Assembly (NCBI RefSeq): GCF_036983985.1
Contig: NZ_JALAHQ010000002.1
Location: 1 to 64,000 of the forward strand
Source of the DNA: Alishewanella metallidurans
GTDB taxonomy: Bacteria > Pseudomonadota > Gammaproteobacteria > Enterobacterales > Alteromonadaceae
Reading direction: 5' to 3'
Length of the DNA stretch: 64,000 bases
Below are positions 51,779 through 60,997 of the stretch, piece by piece; position 1 is the stretch's first letter; every line of letters starts with the position of its first letter. The notes below the pieces were generated by a model, which saw only the letters and a program-made list of their open reading frames with translations, did not search any database and was not told the origin of the DNA. The position numbers and the translations under genes are program-made.

Positions 51779-51793
51779 CGTAATTTAATTACG
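51779..51793. promoter_or_regulatory. HexR operator upstream of zwf
   Basis: CGTAATTTAATTACG is a perfect palindrome with the same TAATTTAATTA core as the pykA site; only the outermost base differs. It is 82 bases upstream of zwf and 158 bases from hexR. Confidence 0.85.
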
Positions 51794-51843
51794 TTATATT
51801 TGGTTTACAAGCTTAATCCGCTGCGTTAGCATCGGTTAAGTGT

Positions 51844-51855
51844 TGTAAAATTACA
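51844..51855. promoter_or_regulatory. Short TGTAAAATTACA palindrome next to zwf ribosome-binding site
   Basis: A 12-base perfect palindrome with the HexR half-sites TGTAA/TTACA but three bases less spacing. It lies about 20 bases before zwf ATG, so binding would block initiation. It may be a degenerate second HexR site or chance in AT-rich DNA. Confidence 0.4.
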
Positions 51856-51874
51856 TATATTTTAAGGGTTAGAT

Positions 51875-53344
51875 ATGGCAGCAACTGCGCAAAACTCTGC
51901 ATGCGATTTAATTTTATTTGGTACCAAAGGTGATTTAGCGCGGCGGAAGCTATTACCCGCTATGTACCAATTAGAAAAAGCCAATTTGTTTTGTGTCGAC
52001 TCTCGCATTATTGGTGTGGCGCGAGATGAGCTATCGACCGAAGAGTATACTGAGCTGGTATTAACCAATCTAAATAAGTTTCTTAAAGAACCTCTAGATA
52101 ACGAGGTATGGCAGCGGTTACAGAAAAAACTCACTTACGTGCAGTTAGATCTCACTAACGAGCAAGATTACCAAAAGCTTGCCGATGTTACTAACTGCAA
52201 TAAGCGCGTACCTGTAAGCTATTTTGCTACGCCACCGTCATTATTTGGCGCTATATGTAAAGGGCTTGCGTCTGCTGGTTTAGCTACAGGACCGGCGCGG
52301 GTGGTATTAGAAAAACCAATTGGTCATGACTTAGCTTCATCAAAGATAATTAACGATCAGGTTGCTGAGTTTTATGATGAGAGCCAGATCTACCGTATTG
52401 ACCACTATCTAGGTAAAGAAACCGTACTCAACTTGTTGGCGCTGCGTTTTGCTAACGCTATTTTTGCTAGTAATTGGGATCATAACTCTATTGATCACGT
52501 GCAAATTACCGTTGCCGAAGAAGTTGGCGTAGAAGGCCGCTGGAGCTATTACGACGATGCCGGTCAAATGCGCGACATGGTACAAAATCATCTATTACAA
52601 GTGCTTACCCTAATTGCCATGGAGCCTCCTGCACGGTTAGATGCAGATAGTATTCGTGATGAAAAGCTTAAAGTGCTCAAAGCACTACGTAAAATAGATC
52701 TCAGCAACATTCAAGAAAAAACCGTGCGAGGCCAATATGCCAGCGGTTTTGTTGCTGGTAAAGCTGCACCGGGTTATTTAGAAGAGGACGGCGCAAGACT
52801 AAATAGTAGAACTGAAACTTTTGTCGCCATAAAAGTAGATATTGATAACTGGCGTTGGGCTGGTGTGCCATTTTACTTGCGCACGGGTAAGCGAATGGCA
52901 TCTAAGTTAAGCGAAGTTGTTATTAGTTTTAAGCCGCAACCACATAATATTTTCCACGCTACCTACAGCCATTTACCTGCTAATAAGCTCATTATTCGTT
53001 TACAACCGGATGAAGGCGTTGAAATCCAAGTATTAAACAAGATACCAGGCTTAGGTGAAACCATGCGCCTGCAGGAAAGCAAACTGGATTTAAGCTTTGA
53101 CGAAACCTTTAAATCACAGCGTATTGCTGATGCTTACGAGCGTTTATTACTGGAGGCTATGTTAGGTAATCAATATTTGTTTGTGCGACGCGATGAAGTA
53201 GAACATGCCTGGCGCTGGATTGACGGTATTTTAGATGCGTGGAAGATAAATAATGAACCACCAAAGTCATATCAAGCAGGAAGCTGGGGCCCGGTTGCGG
53301 CTATATCGTTACTAGCTCGTGATGATCGTAATTGGGAGGAATAA
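51875..53344 (+). CDS. zwf: Glucose-6-phosphate 1-dehydrogenase
   Basis: Oxidises glucose-6-P to 6-phosphogluconolactone with NADP+. 489 residues. The nucleotide-binding motif is DLILFGTKGDLARRKLLPAMYQL (~10-32; the usual second Ala/Gly is Thr-Lys here). The active-site segment is RIDHYLGKETVLNLLALRFAN (~172, with His-Tyr-Leu-Gly-Lys), and VPFYLRTGKRM (~328) is the sugar-phosphate region. AAGGG precedes the ATG. It heads the zwf-pgl-edd-glk-eda operon under HexR. Confidence 0.96.
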   Translation: MAATAQNSACDLILFGTKGDLARRKLLPAMYQLEKANLFCVDSRIIGVARDELSTEEYTELVLTNLNKFLKEPLDNEVWQRLQKKLTYVQLDLTNEQDYQKLADVTNCNKRVPVSYFATPPSLFGAICKGLASAGLATGPARVVLEKPIGHDLASSKIINDQVAEFYDESQIYRIDHYLGKETVLNLLALRFANAIFASNWDHNSIDHVQITVAEEVGVEGRWSYYDDAGQMRDMVQNHLLQVLTLIAMEPPARLDADSIRDEKLKVLKALRKIDLSNIQEKTVRGQYASGFVAGKAAPGYLEEDGARLNSRTETFVAIKVDIDNWRWAGVPFYLRTGKRMASKLSEVVISFKPQPHNIFHATYSHLPANKLIIRLQPDEGVEIQVLNKIPGLGETMRLQESKLDLSFDETFKSQRIADAYERLLLEAMLGNQYLFVRRDEVEHAWRWIDGILDAWKINNEPPKSYQAGSWGPVAAISLLARDDRNWEE

Positions 53345-53347
53345 ATT

Positions 53348-54040
53348 ATGATGCAGTTACACAAATTTAATGACACTACAGCACTGAATGCCGATTTTTC
53401 CGATAGGTTGGTAACTATTTTACAGCAGGCCATTACGCAACGCGGCGCGGCGTATTTAGTAGTTTCCGGTGGTAAAACACCACAAGCCTTATTTACTGCA
53501 CTCAGTCAGGTTAATTTAGCCTGGGATAAAGTTACGGTATTGTTGGCAGATGACCGTTGGTTAGATGATAGCCAAACTGACTCAAACGAGCGGTTAGTTA
53601 AAGCTACTTTATTACAAAACAAAGCCAGCGCGGCCCGTTTTATTAGCCTATATGCCAATACGCCATCAGCCTTTACGGGGGCTGCAGAAGTACTGCCGCG
53701 CATTAGCGCTTTACCCACTTTTGATGCAGTCATTCTGGGTATGGGCGAAGATGGCCATACTGCCTCTTTATTCCCATGTAGTGCACAAATAACGGCAGGT
53801 TTAGCTGAGGGGGCACCTGCTGTATTAGCAGTAGAACCGACTACCGCACCTTACCAACGTATGTCGCTTAGCCTGCCACGATTATTAGATAGTCGGCATA
53901 TATTTTTGCATTTAGTTGGCAGTAATAAATTGGCGGTACTTAATAAAGCGATGGCAGAGCAAGACGTATTAGCTATGCCAATACGAGCATTCTTACAACA
54001 TCCGCTAGCGCAAGTTACGGTAATGTATAGCGACACCTAG
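53348..54040 (+). CDS. pgl: 6-phosphogluconolactonase
   Basis: A 230-residue protein of the DevB/Pgl type. SGGKTPQALFTALSQ (~40) and LADDRWLDDSQTDSNERLVK (~66-85) are the phosphate and substrate loops, and ILGMGEDGHTASLFP (~135-149) is the isomerase-like signature. GGAGGA ends seven bases before ATG 53348; a second ATG follows immediately. It lies three bases after zwf, consistent with coupling. Confidence 0.94.
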   Translation: MMQLHKFNDTTALNADFSDRLVTILQQAITQRGAAYLVVSGGKTPQALFTALSQVNLAWDKVTVLLADDRWLDDSQTDSNERLVKATLLQNKASAARFISLYANTPSAFTGAAEVLPRISALPTFDAVILGMGEDGHTASLFPCSAQITAGLAEGAPAVLAVEPTTAPYQRMSLSLPRLLDSRHIFLHLVGSNKLAVLNKAMAEQDVLAMPIRAFLQHPLAQVTVMYSDT

Positions 54041-54055
54041 GGAGTAAATGGAAAA

Positions 54056-55894
54056 ATGGTTATGTTACCTGAGATCCAGCAAGTGACCGACAGTATTATT
54101 GCCCGTAGCCAAAAAAGCCGCGAAATTTATCTGCAACGTATACAGGCGGCTAGGTTAAAAGGACCGCATCGAGGCGTATTAAGTTGCGGTAATTTAGCCC
54201 ACGGTTTTGCCGCGTGTAATTCGCAAGATAAAGGCGATTTACGCAGTTTAACCAAAGCAAATATTGGCATTATTTCGTCGTACAACGACATGCTGTCGGC
54301 ACATCAACCTTATGAACACTATCCTGCATTATTAAAGCAAGCGGTATCTGAGGTGGGAAGTGTCGCGCAGTTTGCCGGTGGTGTGCCAGCAATGTGTGAT
54401 GGAATTACTCAGGGCCAGCCCGGTATGGAATTAAGCCTGCTTAGCCGTGACATCATTGCTATGTCAGCAGCGATTGGCTTGTCGCACAATATGTTTGATG
54501 GCGGTTTAATGCTGGGTATTTGTGACAAAATCGTGCCAGGCTTGTTTATGGCAGCAATGAGTTTTGGTCACTTACCCTTTGTGTTTGTGCCTGCGGGGCC
54601 AATGCCGTCCGGTATTCCTAATAAAGAAAAGGCTCGCGTACGGCAGTTATTTGCAGAAGGAAAAGTAGGCAAAGAGCAGTTACTTGAAGCTGAATCGGCA
54701 TCTTATCATGCTGCAGGCACTTGCACCTTCTATGGCACAGCCAATTCGAATCAGTTGGTTATTGAAATTATGGGGCTGCATTTACCCGGTTCGTCCTTTG
54801 TTAATCCCAGCACTTTGCTTCGTGATGAGCTAACTAAAGCTGCGGCCCGCCAAGTAACACGTTTAACAGATTTAGGCCCAGATTATCTGCCAATCGGCCA
54901 GATGATTGACGCTAAATCTATTGTTAATGGCATTGTTGGCTTATTGGCTACCGGTGGTTCAACTAACCATACTATGCATTTAATTGCGATGGCGCGTTCT
55001 GCGGGCTTTATCGTTAATTGGGACGATTTCGCCAAACTGTCTGCGGCTACGCCGTTATTAACGCGTATTTACCCGAACGGACAGGCCGATATTAACCACT
55101 TTCAACATGCCGGTGGTATGGCACTGCTTATTCGTGAGCTACTTGATGCCGGTTTATTACACGAAGACGTACAAACTATTGCCGGTAAGGGCTTGCGCCG
55201 CTATACCCAGCAACCGGTTATACAAGACGGTAAATTACAATGGATAGAGGCACCGGCCCAGTCGTTAGACTTTGATGTACTGACCTGCGTAAGTAAACCG
55301 TTTAAAAGCCATGGTGGCCTTGAAGTGTTATCGGGTAATGTCGGGCGCGGTGTTATTAAAACTTCAGCGCTACGCGAAGGTACCGAAGTGGTAACGGCGC
55401 CAGCAGTAGTATTTTCTAGCCAGCATGAGCTCGACGCCGCGTTTCAGGCCGGTGATTTAAATAAAGACTGTATTGTTGTAGTGCGCTTTCAAGGGCCTAA
55501 AGCCTGTGGTATGCCAGAGCTGCACAAACTTACGCCGCCACTTGGCGTGTTACAAGACCGTGGTTTTAAAGTTGCTTTAGTCACTGACGGTCGTATGTCT
55601 GGAGCATCAGGTAAGGTACCAGCCGCTATTCACGTAACGCCAGAAGCACTGGATGGTGGCAATATTGCACGCATTCAAACCGGCGATATGATGACGGTAG
55701 ATGGTTTAACCGGCCGCTTAGAGCTACTCATTTCGGACGCAGATCTCGCTGCGCGCGAAGCGGTAACGCTTAGCATGCAAGATAATCTTCATGGTATGGG
55801 CCGAGAAATGTTTGGCGCATTGCGTAGCCAACTTACCGGCGCGGAGCAAGGCGCATGCAGTTTATTCGGCACCGAGGAGCACCTGCATGGCTAA
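54056..55894 (+). CDS. edd: Phosphogluconate dehydratase
   Basis: First Entner-Doudoroff enzyme: 6-phosphogluconate to 2-keto-3-deoxy-6-phosphogluconate. 612 residues of the IlvD/Edd family with a 4Fe-4S cluster. FAGGVPAMCDGITQGQPGMELSLLSRDIIAMS (~103-134) includes the first cluster Cys, GTCTFYGTANSNQ (~222) a second, and VTDGRMSGASGKVPAAIHVTPEA (~508-530) is the substrate region. Start ATG 54056 has GGAG 11 bases upstream; the next ATG at 54062 is also possible. Its end overlaps glk by eight bases. Confidence 0.95.
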   Translation: MVMLPEIQQVTDSIIARSQKSREIYLQRIQAARLKGPHRGVLSCGNLAHGFAACNSQDKGDLRSLTKANIGIISSYNDMLSAHQPYEHYPALLKQAVSEVGSVAQFAGGVPAMCDGITQGQPGMELSLLSRDIIAMSAAIGLSHNMFDGGLMLGICDKIVPGLFMAAMSFGHLPFVFVPAGPMPSGIPNKEKARVRQLFAEGKVGKEQLLEAESASYHAAGTCTFYGTANSNQLVIEIMGLHLPGSSFVNPSTLLRDELTKAAARQVTRLTDLGPDYLPIGQMIDAKSIVNGIVGLLATGGSTNHTMHLIAMARSAGFIVNWDDFAKLSAATPLLTRIYPNGQADINHFQHAGGMALLIRELLDAGLLHEDVQTIAGKGLRRYTQQPVIQDGKLQWIEAPAQSLDFDVLTCVSKPFKSHGGLEVLSGNVGRGVIKTSALREGTEVVTAPAVVFSSQHELDAAFQAGDLNKDCIVVVRFQGPKACGMPELHKLTPPLGVLQDRGFKVALVTDGRMSGASGKVPAAIHVTPEALDGGNIARIQTGDMMTVDGLTGRLELLISDADLAAREAVTLSMQDNLHGMGREMFGALRSQLTGAEQGACSLFGTEEHLHG

Positions 55895-56861
55895 CTTGCC
55901 AACTTATGCCATTGTGGCTGATATTGGTGGTACCAATGCCCGTTTTAGCCGCGTTGATCTGACAACCTTAGCGCTAGATAAGGTGGCGGTGTATGCCTGT
56001 GCCGATTTTGCCAGCCTAGCCGCTGCACTTATACATTATCAAACAGAACAACAGTTGATGCTAATAAAGCATGTCGCTATTGCCATTGCTTGTCCGGTTA
56101 ACGGCGACCAAATTAGCATGACAAATTTTCATTGGCAGTTTTCAGTAAATGCCATGCAGCGGCAACTAGGCTTAGAAGCACTGCAGGTTATTAACGATTT
56201 TACTGCCGTCGCTATGTGCCTGCCCGCATTAAATGCCGAACAGAAGGTGCAAGTGGGTGCGGGAGAAATACAACAGGGTAAACCTATGTTAGTGCTGGGT
56301 GCCGGTACCGGGCTTGGTGTTGCCTATCTATTAAAGATTGACGACACCTTTATTCCATTACCAAGCGAAGGTGGGCATACCGAATTTGCGGTGCAAACTG
56401 AGCAAGAATGGTTTATTAAGCAACAATTAGCCAAAGAATACGGCCACGTATCAGCCGAGCGAATATTATCTGGCCCTGGGCTGGAAGCAATATTTAACGC
56501 CTTGGCACGCTATCGAGGGCAAGACGTAGCACCGACAAGTGCCGCACAAATTGCCGCACAGGCACTGACGGGGAAGTCTGAATTGGCCAAAGACAGTGTT
56601 AACCAATTTTTTGCCAGTTTAGGCAGTGTGGCTGGCGATCTGGCATTAACCTTAAGTACCTTTGGCGGCGTTTATATCGCCGGTGGTATTACGCCCAAAC
56701 TGTTACCACTGATGGCTGATAGTGAATTTAGATCTCGTTTTGAAACAAAAGGTCGGTTAAGTGCATTTAATCGCCAGATCGCAACCTATGTTGTTACTGC
56801 TGCTCAGCCCGGTTTAGTAGGCGCGGCAGTGTATTTAAAACAATTTTTGGCGAGTAATTAA
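55887..56861 (+). CDS. glk: Glucokinase
   Basis: ATP-dependent glucose kinase, 324 residues (E. coli 321). N-terminal phosphate motif VADIGGTNARFSRVDL; middle VINDFTAVAMCLPAL (catalytic Asp in NDF, ~100); adenosine region VLGAGTGLGVAYLL; and SEGGHTEFAVQTEQEW (~157). The ATG lies eight bases inside the end of edd in another frame, preceded by GAGGAG; the frame is open far upstream in edd, but the conserved protein begins here. It supplies glucose-6-P to zwf in the same operon. Confidence 0.94.
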   Translation: MANLPTYAIVADIGGTNARFSRVDLTTLALDKVAVYACADFASLAAALIHYQTEQQLMLIKHVAIAIACPVNGDQISMTNFHWQFSVNAMQRQLGLEALQVINDFTAVAMCLPALNAEQKVQVGAGEIQQGKPMLVLGAGTGLGVAYLLKIDDTFIPLPSEGGHTEFAVQTEQEWFIKQQLAKEYGHVSAERILSGPGLEAIFNALARYRGQDVAPTSAAQIAAQALTGKSELAKDSVNQFFASLGSVAGDLALTLSTFGGVYIAGGITPKLLPLMADSEFRSRFETKGRLSAFNRQIATYVVTAAQPGLVGAAVYLKQFLASN

Positions 56862-56862
56862 T

Positions 56863-57510
56863 ATGGCATTTAAAAATTGGCAGTTACAACCCGAAACCTT
56901 ATTTAACCAAGGGCCTGTAGTGCCAGTTATTGTGGTTAAAGATCTCGCCGACGCTGTACCTATGGCCAAAGCGCTAGTGGCCGGTGGCATAAAAGTATTA
57001 GAAGTAACACTGCGCACACCTATTGCGCTGGATGCGATCCGTTTACTCGCAAAAGAAGTACCTGACGCCATTGTTGGTGCCGGTACTATAACTACGCCAG
57101 AACAGTTGCAACAATGCATTGCCGCTGGAGCGAAGTTTGCAATAAGCCCTGGCCTTACACGTGAATTACTGCAAGCGGGGAAAGACGCCAGTATTCCGCT
57201 TATTCCAGGCATTGCCAGTATTTCTGAGTTAATGGAAGGGGTGAGCTTGGGTTATAGCCACTTTAAATTTTTTCCGGCAGAAGCCGCTGGTGGCGTAAAA
57301 ACACTAAAATCGATTTATGGTCCATTTGCTGACGTATGCTTTTGCCCAACGGGTGGCATTAACGACAGTAATTTTATGGATTACTTAGCGTTACCCAACG
57401 TAAAATGTGTTGGTGGCTCTTGGATCGTACCTGACGACGCCATAATACAAAAAGATTGGCAACGCATTACCGAGCTTTGCCAAGCCGCAGTAATTAAAAG
57501 CCGCGCCTAA
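56863..57510 (+). CDS. eda: KDPG / KHG aldolase
   Basis: Splits 2-keto-3-deoxy-6-phosphogluconate to pyruvate and glyceraldehyde-3-P. 215 residues. Motifs: GGIKVLEVTLRTPIALDAI (~45-63, catalytic Glu), GAGTITTPEQLQQCIAAGAKFAISPGLTRELL (~75-106) and HFKFFPAEAAGGVKTLKSIYGPF (~134-156, Schiff-base Lys in FKFFPAE). The ATG begins two bases after the glk stop. It closes the Entner-Doudoroff operon, followed by a terminator. Confidence 0.96.
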   Translation: MAFKNWQLQPETLFNQGPVVPVIVVKDLADAVPMAKALVAGGIKVLEVTLRTPIALDAIRLLAKEVPDAIVGAGTITTPEQLQQCIAAGAKFAISPGLTRELLQAGKDASIPLIPGIASISELMEGVSLGYSHFKFFPAEAAGGVKTLKSIYGPFADVCFCPTGGINDSNFMDYLALPNVKCVGGSWIVPDDAIIQKDWQRITELCQAAVIKSRA

Positions 57511-57533
57511 CCTGTTGCAGCCTAATAACCATT

Positions 57534-57561
57534 AACGCCTAGTTTTAACTAGGCGTTTGTT
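57534..57561 (+). terminator. Terminator of the Entner-Doudoroff operon
   Basis: AACGCCTAGT/ACTAGGCGTT form a perfect ten-base stem with a TTTA loop, followed by TGTTTTG. It ends zwf-pgl-edd-glk-eda. Confidence 0.87.
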
Positions 57562-57658
57562 TTGAGTTTACGTTCAAATAAGCGTATAGTAGCGCACTTT
57601 TTGCCCTTGGTAGTTTTGTCTACTTAGGTATCAGTCCTAACCTGTTCTGGAACACACT

Positions 57659-59248
57659 GTGATATCAACTGCTAACATTACAATGCAATTTGGCGCCAAG
57701 CCGTTGTTTGAAAATATTTCAATTAAATTCGGCGATGGTAATCGCTACGGTTTAATTGGTGCGAACGGCTGTGGTAAATCCACTTTTATGAAAATTTTAA
57801 GTCGTGAACTTGAGCCAAGTGCGGGAAATGTGTTTGTTGAACCTAATCACCGTGTAGCTAAGCTGCACCAAGATCAGTTCGCATTTGAACAATATTCGGT
57901 AATAGATACCGTTATTATGGGGCACGGCGAACTTTGGGCAGTAAAAGAAGAACGTGATCGTATTTACTCTAGTGCCGAGATGAGTGAAGAAGATGGTATG
58001 AAAGTAGCTGACTTAGAAGTTGCTTTTGGTGAAATGGACGGTTACACGGCAGAATCGCGCGCTGGCGAATTGTTAATTGGCGTCGGTATTCCGGTCGAGC
58101 AGCATTTTGGTTTAATGTCAGCCATTGCGCCCGGCTTTAAATTGCGGGTATTACTGGCACAAGTACTGTTTGCTGATCCAGAAATAATGCTGTTAGACGA
58201 ACCTACCAACAACTTGGATATTAATACTATTCGTTGGTTGGAAAACGTACTAGCTGAGCGCAATAGTACTATGGTTATCATTTCGCATGACCGTCACTTT
58301 TTAAATAGCGTTTGTACGCATATGGCTGATTTAGACTACGGCGAGTTACGTTTGTATCCGGGTAATTACGACGAATATATGTTTGCTGCAACCCAAGCAC
58401 GCGAGCGTTTATTGTCAGATAATGCGAAGAAAAAAGCCCAAATTGCTGAGCTACAAACCTTCGTTAGCCGCTTCTCTGCTAACGCCTCAAAAGCTAAGCA
58501 GGCTACATCGCGTGCCAAACAAATAGATAAAATTCAGTTAGACGAAGTCAAAGCTTCTAGCCGCGTTAACCCATTTATTCGTTTTGAACAGCAAAAGCAG
58601 CTATATCGCTTAGCGCTAGAAGTAGAGGGTTTAAACAAGAGTTTTGGTGAGCTTAGCTTACTTAAAGATTTAGGTTTAACTATTGAAGTTGGCGAGAAAG
58701 TAGCCATTTTAGGTGCGAATGGTATTGGTAAAACTACGCTACTTAAATGTTTAGTAGGTGATTTAAAACCCGATTCAGGCATGGTGAAATGGTCAGAAAA
58801 CCATAAGATTGGTTACTACGCTCAAGATCATGCGCATGAGTTTAGCGAAGACATCAGTTTGTTTGACTGGATGAGCCAGTGGAAGCAGCCGTCTGATGAT
58901 GAACAAGCGATCCGAGGTATTCTTGGCCGGTTATTATTTTCACAAGATGAGATTAAAAAGTCGGTTAAAGTACTATCAGGTGGTGAAAAAGGCCGGATGT
59001 TATTTGGTAAATTAATGTTACAACGGCCAAATATTTTAGTTATGGATGAACCGACCAACCACTTGGATATGGAATCGATAGAATCATTAAACTTGGCATT
59101 AGAGCATTATAAAGGCACGTTAATATTTGTTAGCCATGACCGTGAGTTTGTATCTAGTTTAGCCAGTAGAATCATTGAAATAACCGATAAAGATATTCGT
59201 AATTTCGTGGGTACGTACGAAGAGTATCTCGCGGCACAAACCGTGTAA
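57659..59248 (+). CDS. ybiT: ABC-F family ATPase YbiT
   Basis: Cytosolic ribosome-associated ABC-F protein, 529 residues (E. coli YbiT 530). Two ABC domains: Walker A GANGCGKST (~35) and GANGIGKTT (~360); signature regions MSAIAPGFKLRVLLAQ (degenerate) and VLSGGEKGRMLFGKLM (~445); Walker B IMLLDEPTNNLDIN and ILVMDEPTNHLDM. The P-site tRNA interaction linker lies between the domains (~240-320). Start is GTG at 57659; ISTANITMQFGAKPLFENI follows. ABC-F proteins act on stalled or initiating ribosomes; no drug-resistance context is seen. Confidence 0.94.
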   Translation: MISTANITMQFGAKPLFENISIKFGDGNRYGLIGANGCGKSTFMKILSRELEPSAGNVFVEPNHRVAKLHQDQFAFEQYSVIDTVIMGHGELWAVKEERDRIYSSAEMSEEDGMKVADLEVAFGEMDGYTAESRAGELLIGVGIPVEQHFGLMSAIAPGFKLRVLLAQVLFADPEIMLLDEPTNNLDINTIRWLENVLAERNSTMVIISHDRHFLNSVCTHMADLDYGELRLYPGNYDEYMFAATQARERLLSDNAKKKAQIAELQTFVSRFSANASKAKQATSRAKQIDKIQLDEVKASSRVNPFIRFEQQKQLYRLALEVEGLNKSFGELSLLKDLGLTIEVGEKVAILGANGIGKTTLLKCLVGDLKPDSGMVKWSENHKIGYYAQDHAHEFSEDISLFDWMSQWKQPSDDEQAIRGILGRLLFSQDEIKKSVKVLSGGEKGRMLFGKLMLQRPNILVMDEPTNHLDMESIESLNLALEHYKGTLIFVSHDREFVSSLASRIIEITDKDIRNFVGTYEEYLAAQTV

Positions 59249-59256
59249 TAACAAGC

Positions 59257-59294
59257 ATAAAGCCGGGCATTCACGACCGGCTTTATTGTTTTTC
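59257..59294 (+). terminator. Terminator of ybiT
   Basis: ATAAAGCCGG/CCGGCTTTAT arms around a ten-base loop, followed by TGTTTTT. Confidence 0.85.
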
Positions 59295-59363
59295 TACTTG
59301 AATTTTCTACACAACATCCCCATGTCTACTAAGTCCATATTTATTCACGCGCGGTAACACACT

Positions 59364-59385
59364 GTTTTACCTAGAAAGGTAAAAC
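59364..59385. promoter_or_regulatory. Nine-base perfect inverted repeat upstream of dps
   Basis: GTTTTACCT at 59364-59372 is matched by AGGTAAAAC at 59377-59385 around AGAA. It lies 59 bases before the dps ATG and is followed by AT-rich DNA with a possible -10 (TATGCT or TATTTT). No T run follows, so an operator is more likely than a terminator. It does not match the OxyR or Fur consensus I know. Confidence 0.6.
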
Positions 59386-59443
59386 GATATTTCTATTTTA
59401 TGCTATGTTAAAACAGTGTCCGTGCTCATTAAGAGGAAGCGCT

Positions 59444-59911
59444 ATGAAAATTAATATTGGTATTAACGACGTTCAACGTAAAGCCATTGTCGAAGGTTTA
59501 TCTGTACTGCTTGCCGACACCTATACATTATATTTAAAAACGCATAATTATCATTGGAACGTAACTGGGCCAATGTTTCAAACACTACACACCTTATTTG
59601 AAACTCAGTATATGGAATTATCAACTGCGGTTGACGATATCGCTGAGCGTATTCGTGCGTTAGGTGAGTTTGCGCCGGGCTCTTACAAGGCTTATGCCAA
59701 ATTAACATCAATTAAAGAAGCCGATGGTATTCCAAGTGCTGAAGAGATGATTAGAGATTTAGTTAATGGCCAAGAGGCTATTGCTAAAACGGCACGTTCA
59801 TTGGTTAAAACCGCTGAAGATGCCGAAGACGAAGTAACTTTAGATATTTTGACGCAACGCATGACAGTACATGAAAAAACGGCCTGGATGTTACGTAGTT
59901 TAGTAGCCTAA
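59444..59911 (+). CDS. dps: Dps family miniferritin
   Basis: DNA-protection/iron-storage 12-mer subunit, 155 residues. The ferroxidase residues follow the Dps spacing: His37 (HNYHWNV), His49 (QTLHTLF), Asp64 and Glu68 (VDDIAERI). It ends TVHEKTAWMLRSLVA. AAGAGGAAG precedes ATG 59444; an in-frame ATG at 59405 would prepend a non-family sequence. A nine-base inverted repeat upstream is a candidate control site. The lack of a long basic N-terminus suggests weak DNA binding. Confidence 0.93.
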   Translation: MKINIGINDVQRKAIVEGLSVLLADTYTLYLKTHNYHWNVTGPMFQTLHTLFETQYMELSTAVDDIAERIRALGEFAPGSYKAYAKLTSIKEADGIPSAEEMIRDLVNGQEAIAKTARSLVKTAEDAEDEVTLDILTQRMTVHEKTAWMLRSLVA

Positions 59912-59921
59912 ATTTAACAAG

Positions 59922-59949
59922 TTACAGGTCAGTCTGGTCTGGCCTGTAA
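59922..59949 (+). terminator. Hairpin after dps
   Basis: TTACAGG/CCTGTAA arms extend inward with one wobble pair to about 11 pairs. The base is not followed by a T run, so it may be a Rho-dependent end or mRNA-stabilising stem rather than a classical terminator. It starts 11 bases after the dps stop. Confidence 0.5.
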
Positions 59950-60095
59950 TAGCTTGTGGCACGCTAAGCGCATATAAACGACGTTCTAACAAAAAACACT
60001 AAGTTTTTCCCAGCAAACCTTGTAAAATCGTATCAAGCAGTAACACTTATAGTTAACGCACCATAGTGTGTGTTCGCTACGGGAGATAATATCCA

Positions 60096-60941
60096 ATGAA
60101 AGCTTTGCAATATGCTCAGAATGTTGCAGATCTGTTTGCCTTGCCGGAAGGATATTTACATGCAAAGCAGCTGATGGACTCTGACACCGCAAGTTTGGAT
60201 GAAGTCGCCGACGTGATCATGTTAGATCCGGTGTTAACCTCTAAGCTTCTAAAGTTGGCCAACAGCGCCATATACAATTTACCTTACCAAGTAGAAAGCG
60301 TCAGCAAGGCCCTTTTAATTTTAGGTAAAACTCAAGTTTATAACTTGATCCTGAGTATTGGCATTTCATCGGCATGTAGCAAAATTGACACCTCAGCCAT
60401 TGATCTTGAACGGTTTTGGGAGCAAAGCATTAATGCGGCGCTAATCGCTCGCTTTCTTGCGCAGTGCTGCCTGCTAAAACCTACCGATCGGTATTATGTT
60501 GCAGGTTTACTGCACAATATTGGCGAGTTAGTGGTTTTACAAAATAACCCAGTACAAGCACAAAACTGTCAAAATTACACGGCAAGTGAACGGCCATGGC
60601 AAGTGCAACAGCGTGAACTCGCTTTTACCTATGCCGATTGCGGTGCCGAGTTACTGCATTTATGGCAATTACCCGACAGTATTGTCGAACCTATTGCCTT
60701 ACAGCATAGCCATAATTTTGTGCAGAAAAATAAAGCGCAGCTCGTAACATATTTGGCCACACGTTTGGCATTAGCTAACCAGCATCCAGAAATTTATTCG
60801 ATAAAAGAATTGGTCGATCCTTTTGTGCTCGAATTATTACAACTAAGCCAACAAGATGTGCTTCGCGCCATTGATTTTTGTAATACGGAAGGCTTATTTA
60901 TCCTATCGGTACTAAATCCTAGAATTAGCACCATTTATTAA
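60096..60941 (+). CDS. HDOD-domain protein
   Basis: A 281-residue cytosolic protein with a single HDOD domain: LFALPEGYLHAKQLMDSD, ADVIMLDPVLTSKLLKLANSAIYNLPYQVESVSKALLILGKTQVYNLIL (~40-88) and the HD-like YYVAGLLHNIGELV (~148-161) with His and no paired Asp, so it lacks the HD phosphohydrolase metal site. HDOD proteins are signalling adaptors. No output or receiver domain is fused. GGGAG precedes the ATG. It stands alone between dps and the malic enzyme. Confidence 0.88.
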   Translation: MKALQYAQNVADLFALPEGYLHAKQLMDSDTASLDEVADVIMLDPVLTSKLLKLANSAIYNLPYQVESVSKALLILGKTQVYNLILSIGISSACSKIDTSAIDLERFWEQSINAALIARFLAQCCLLKPTDRYYVAGLLHNIGELVVLQNNPVQAQNCQNYTASERPWQVQQRELAFTYADCGAELLHLWQLPDSIVEPIALQHSHNFVQKNKAQLVTYLATRLALANQHPEIYSIKELVDPFVLELLQLSQQDVLRAIDFCNTEGLFILSVLNPRISTIY

Positions 60942-60997
60942 TTTTAAGCTAGGTAAGGTGCCATAGTGTTACCTTGTCTACTTTCGGATGTCTATTA

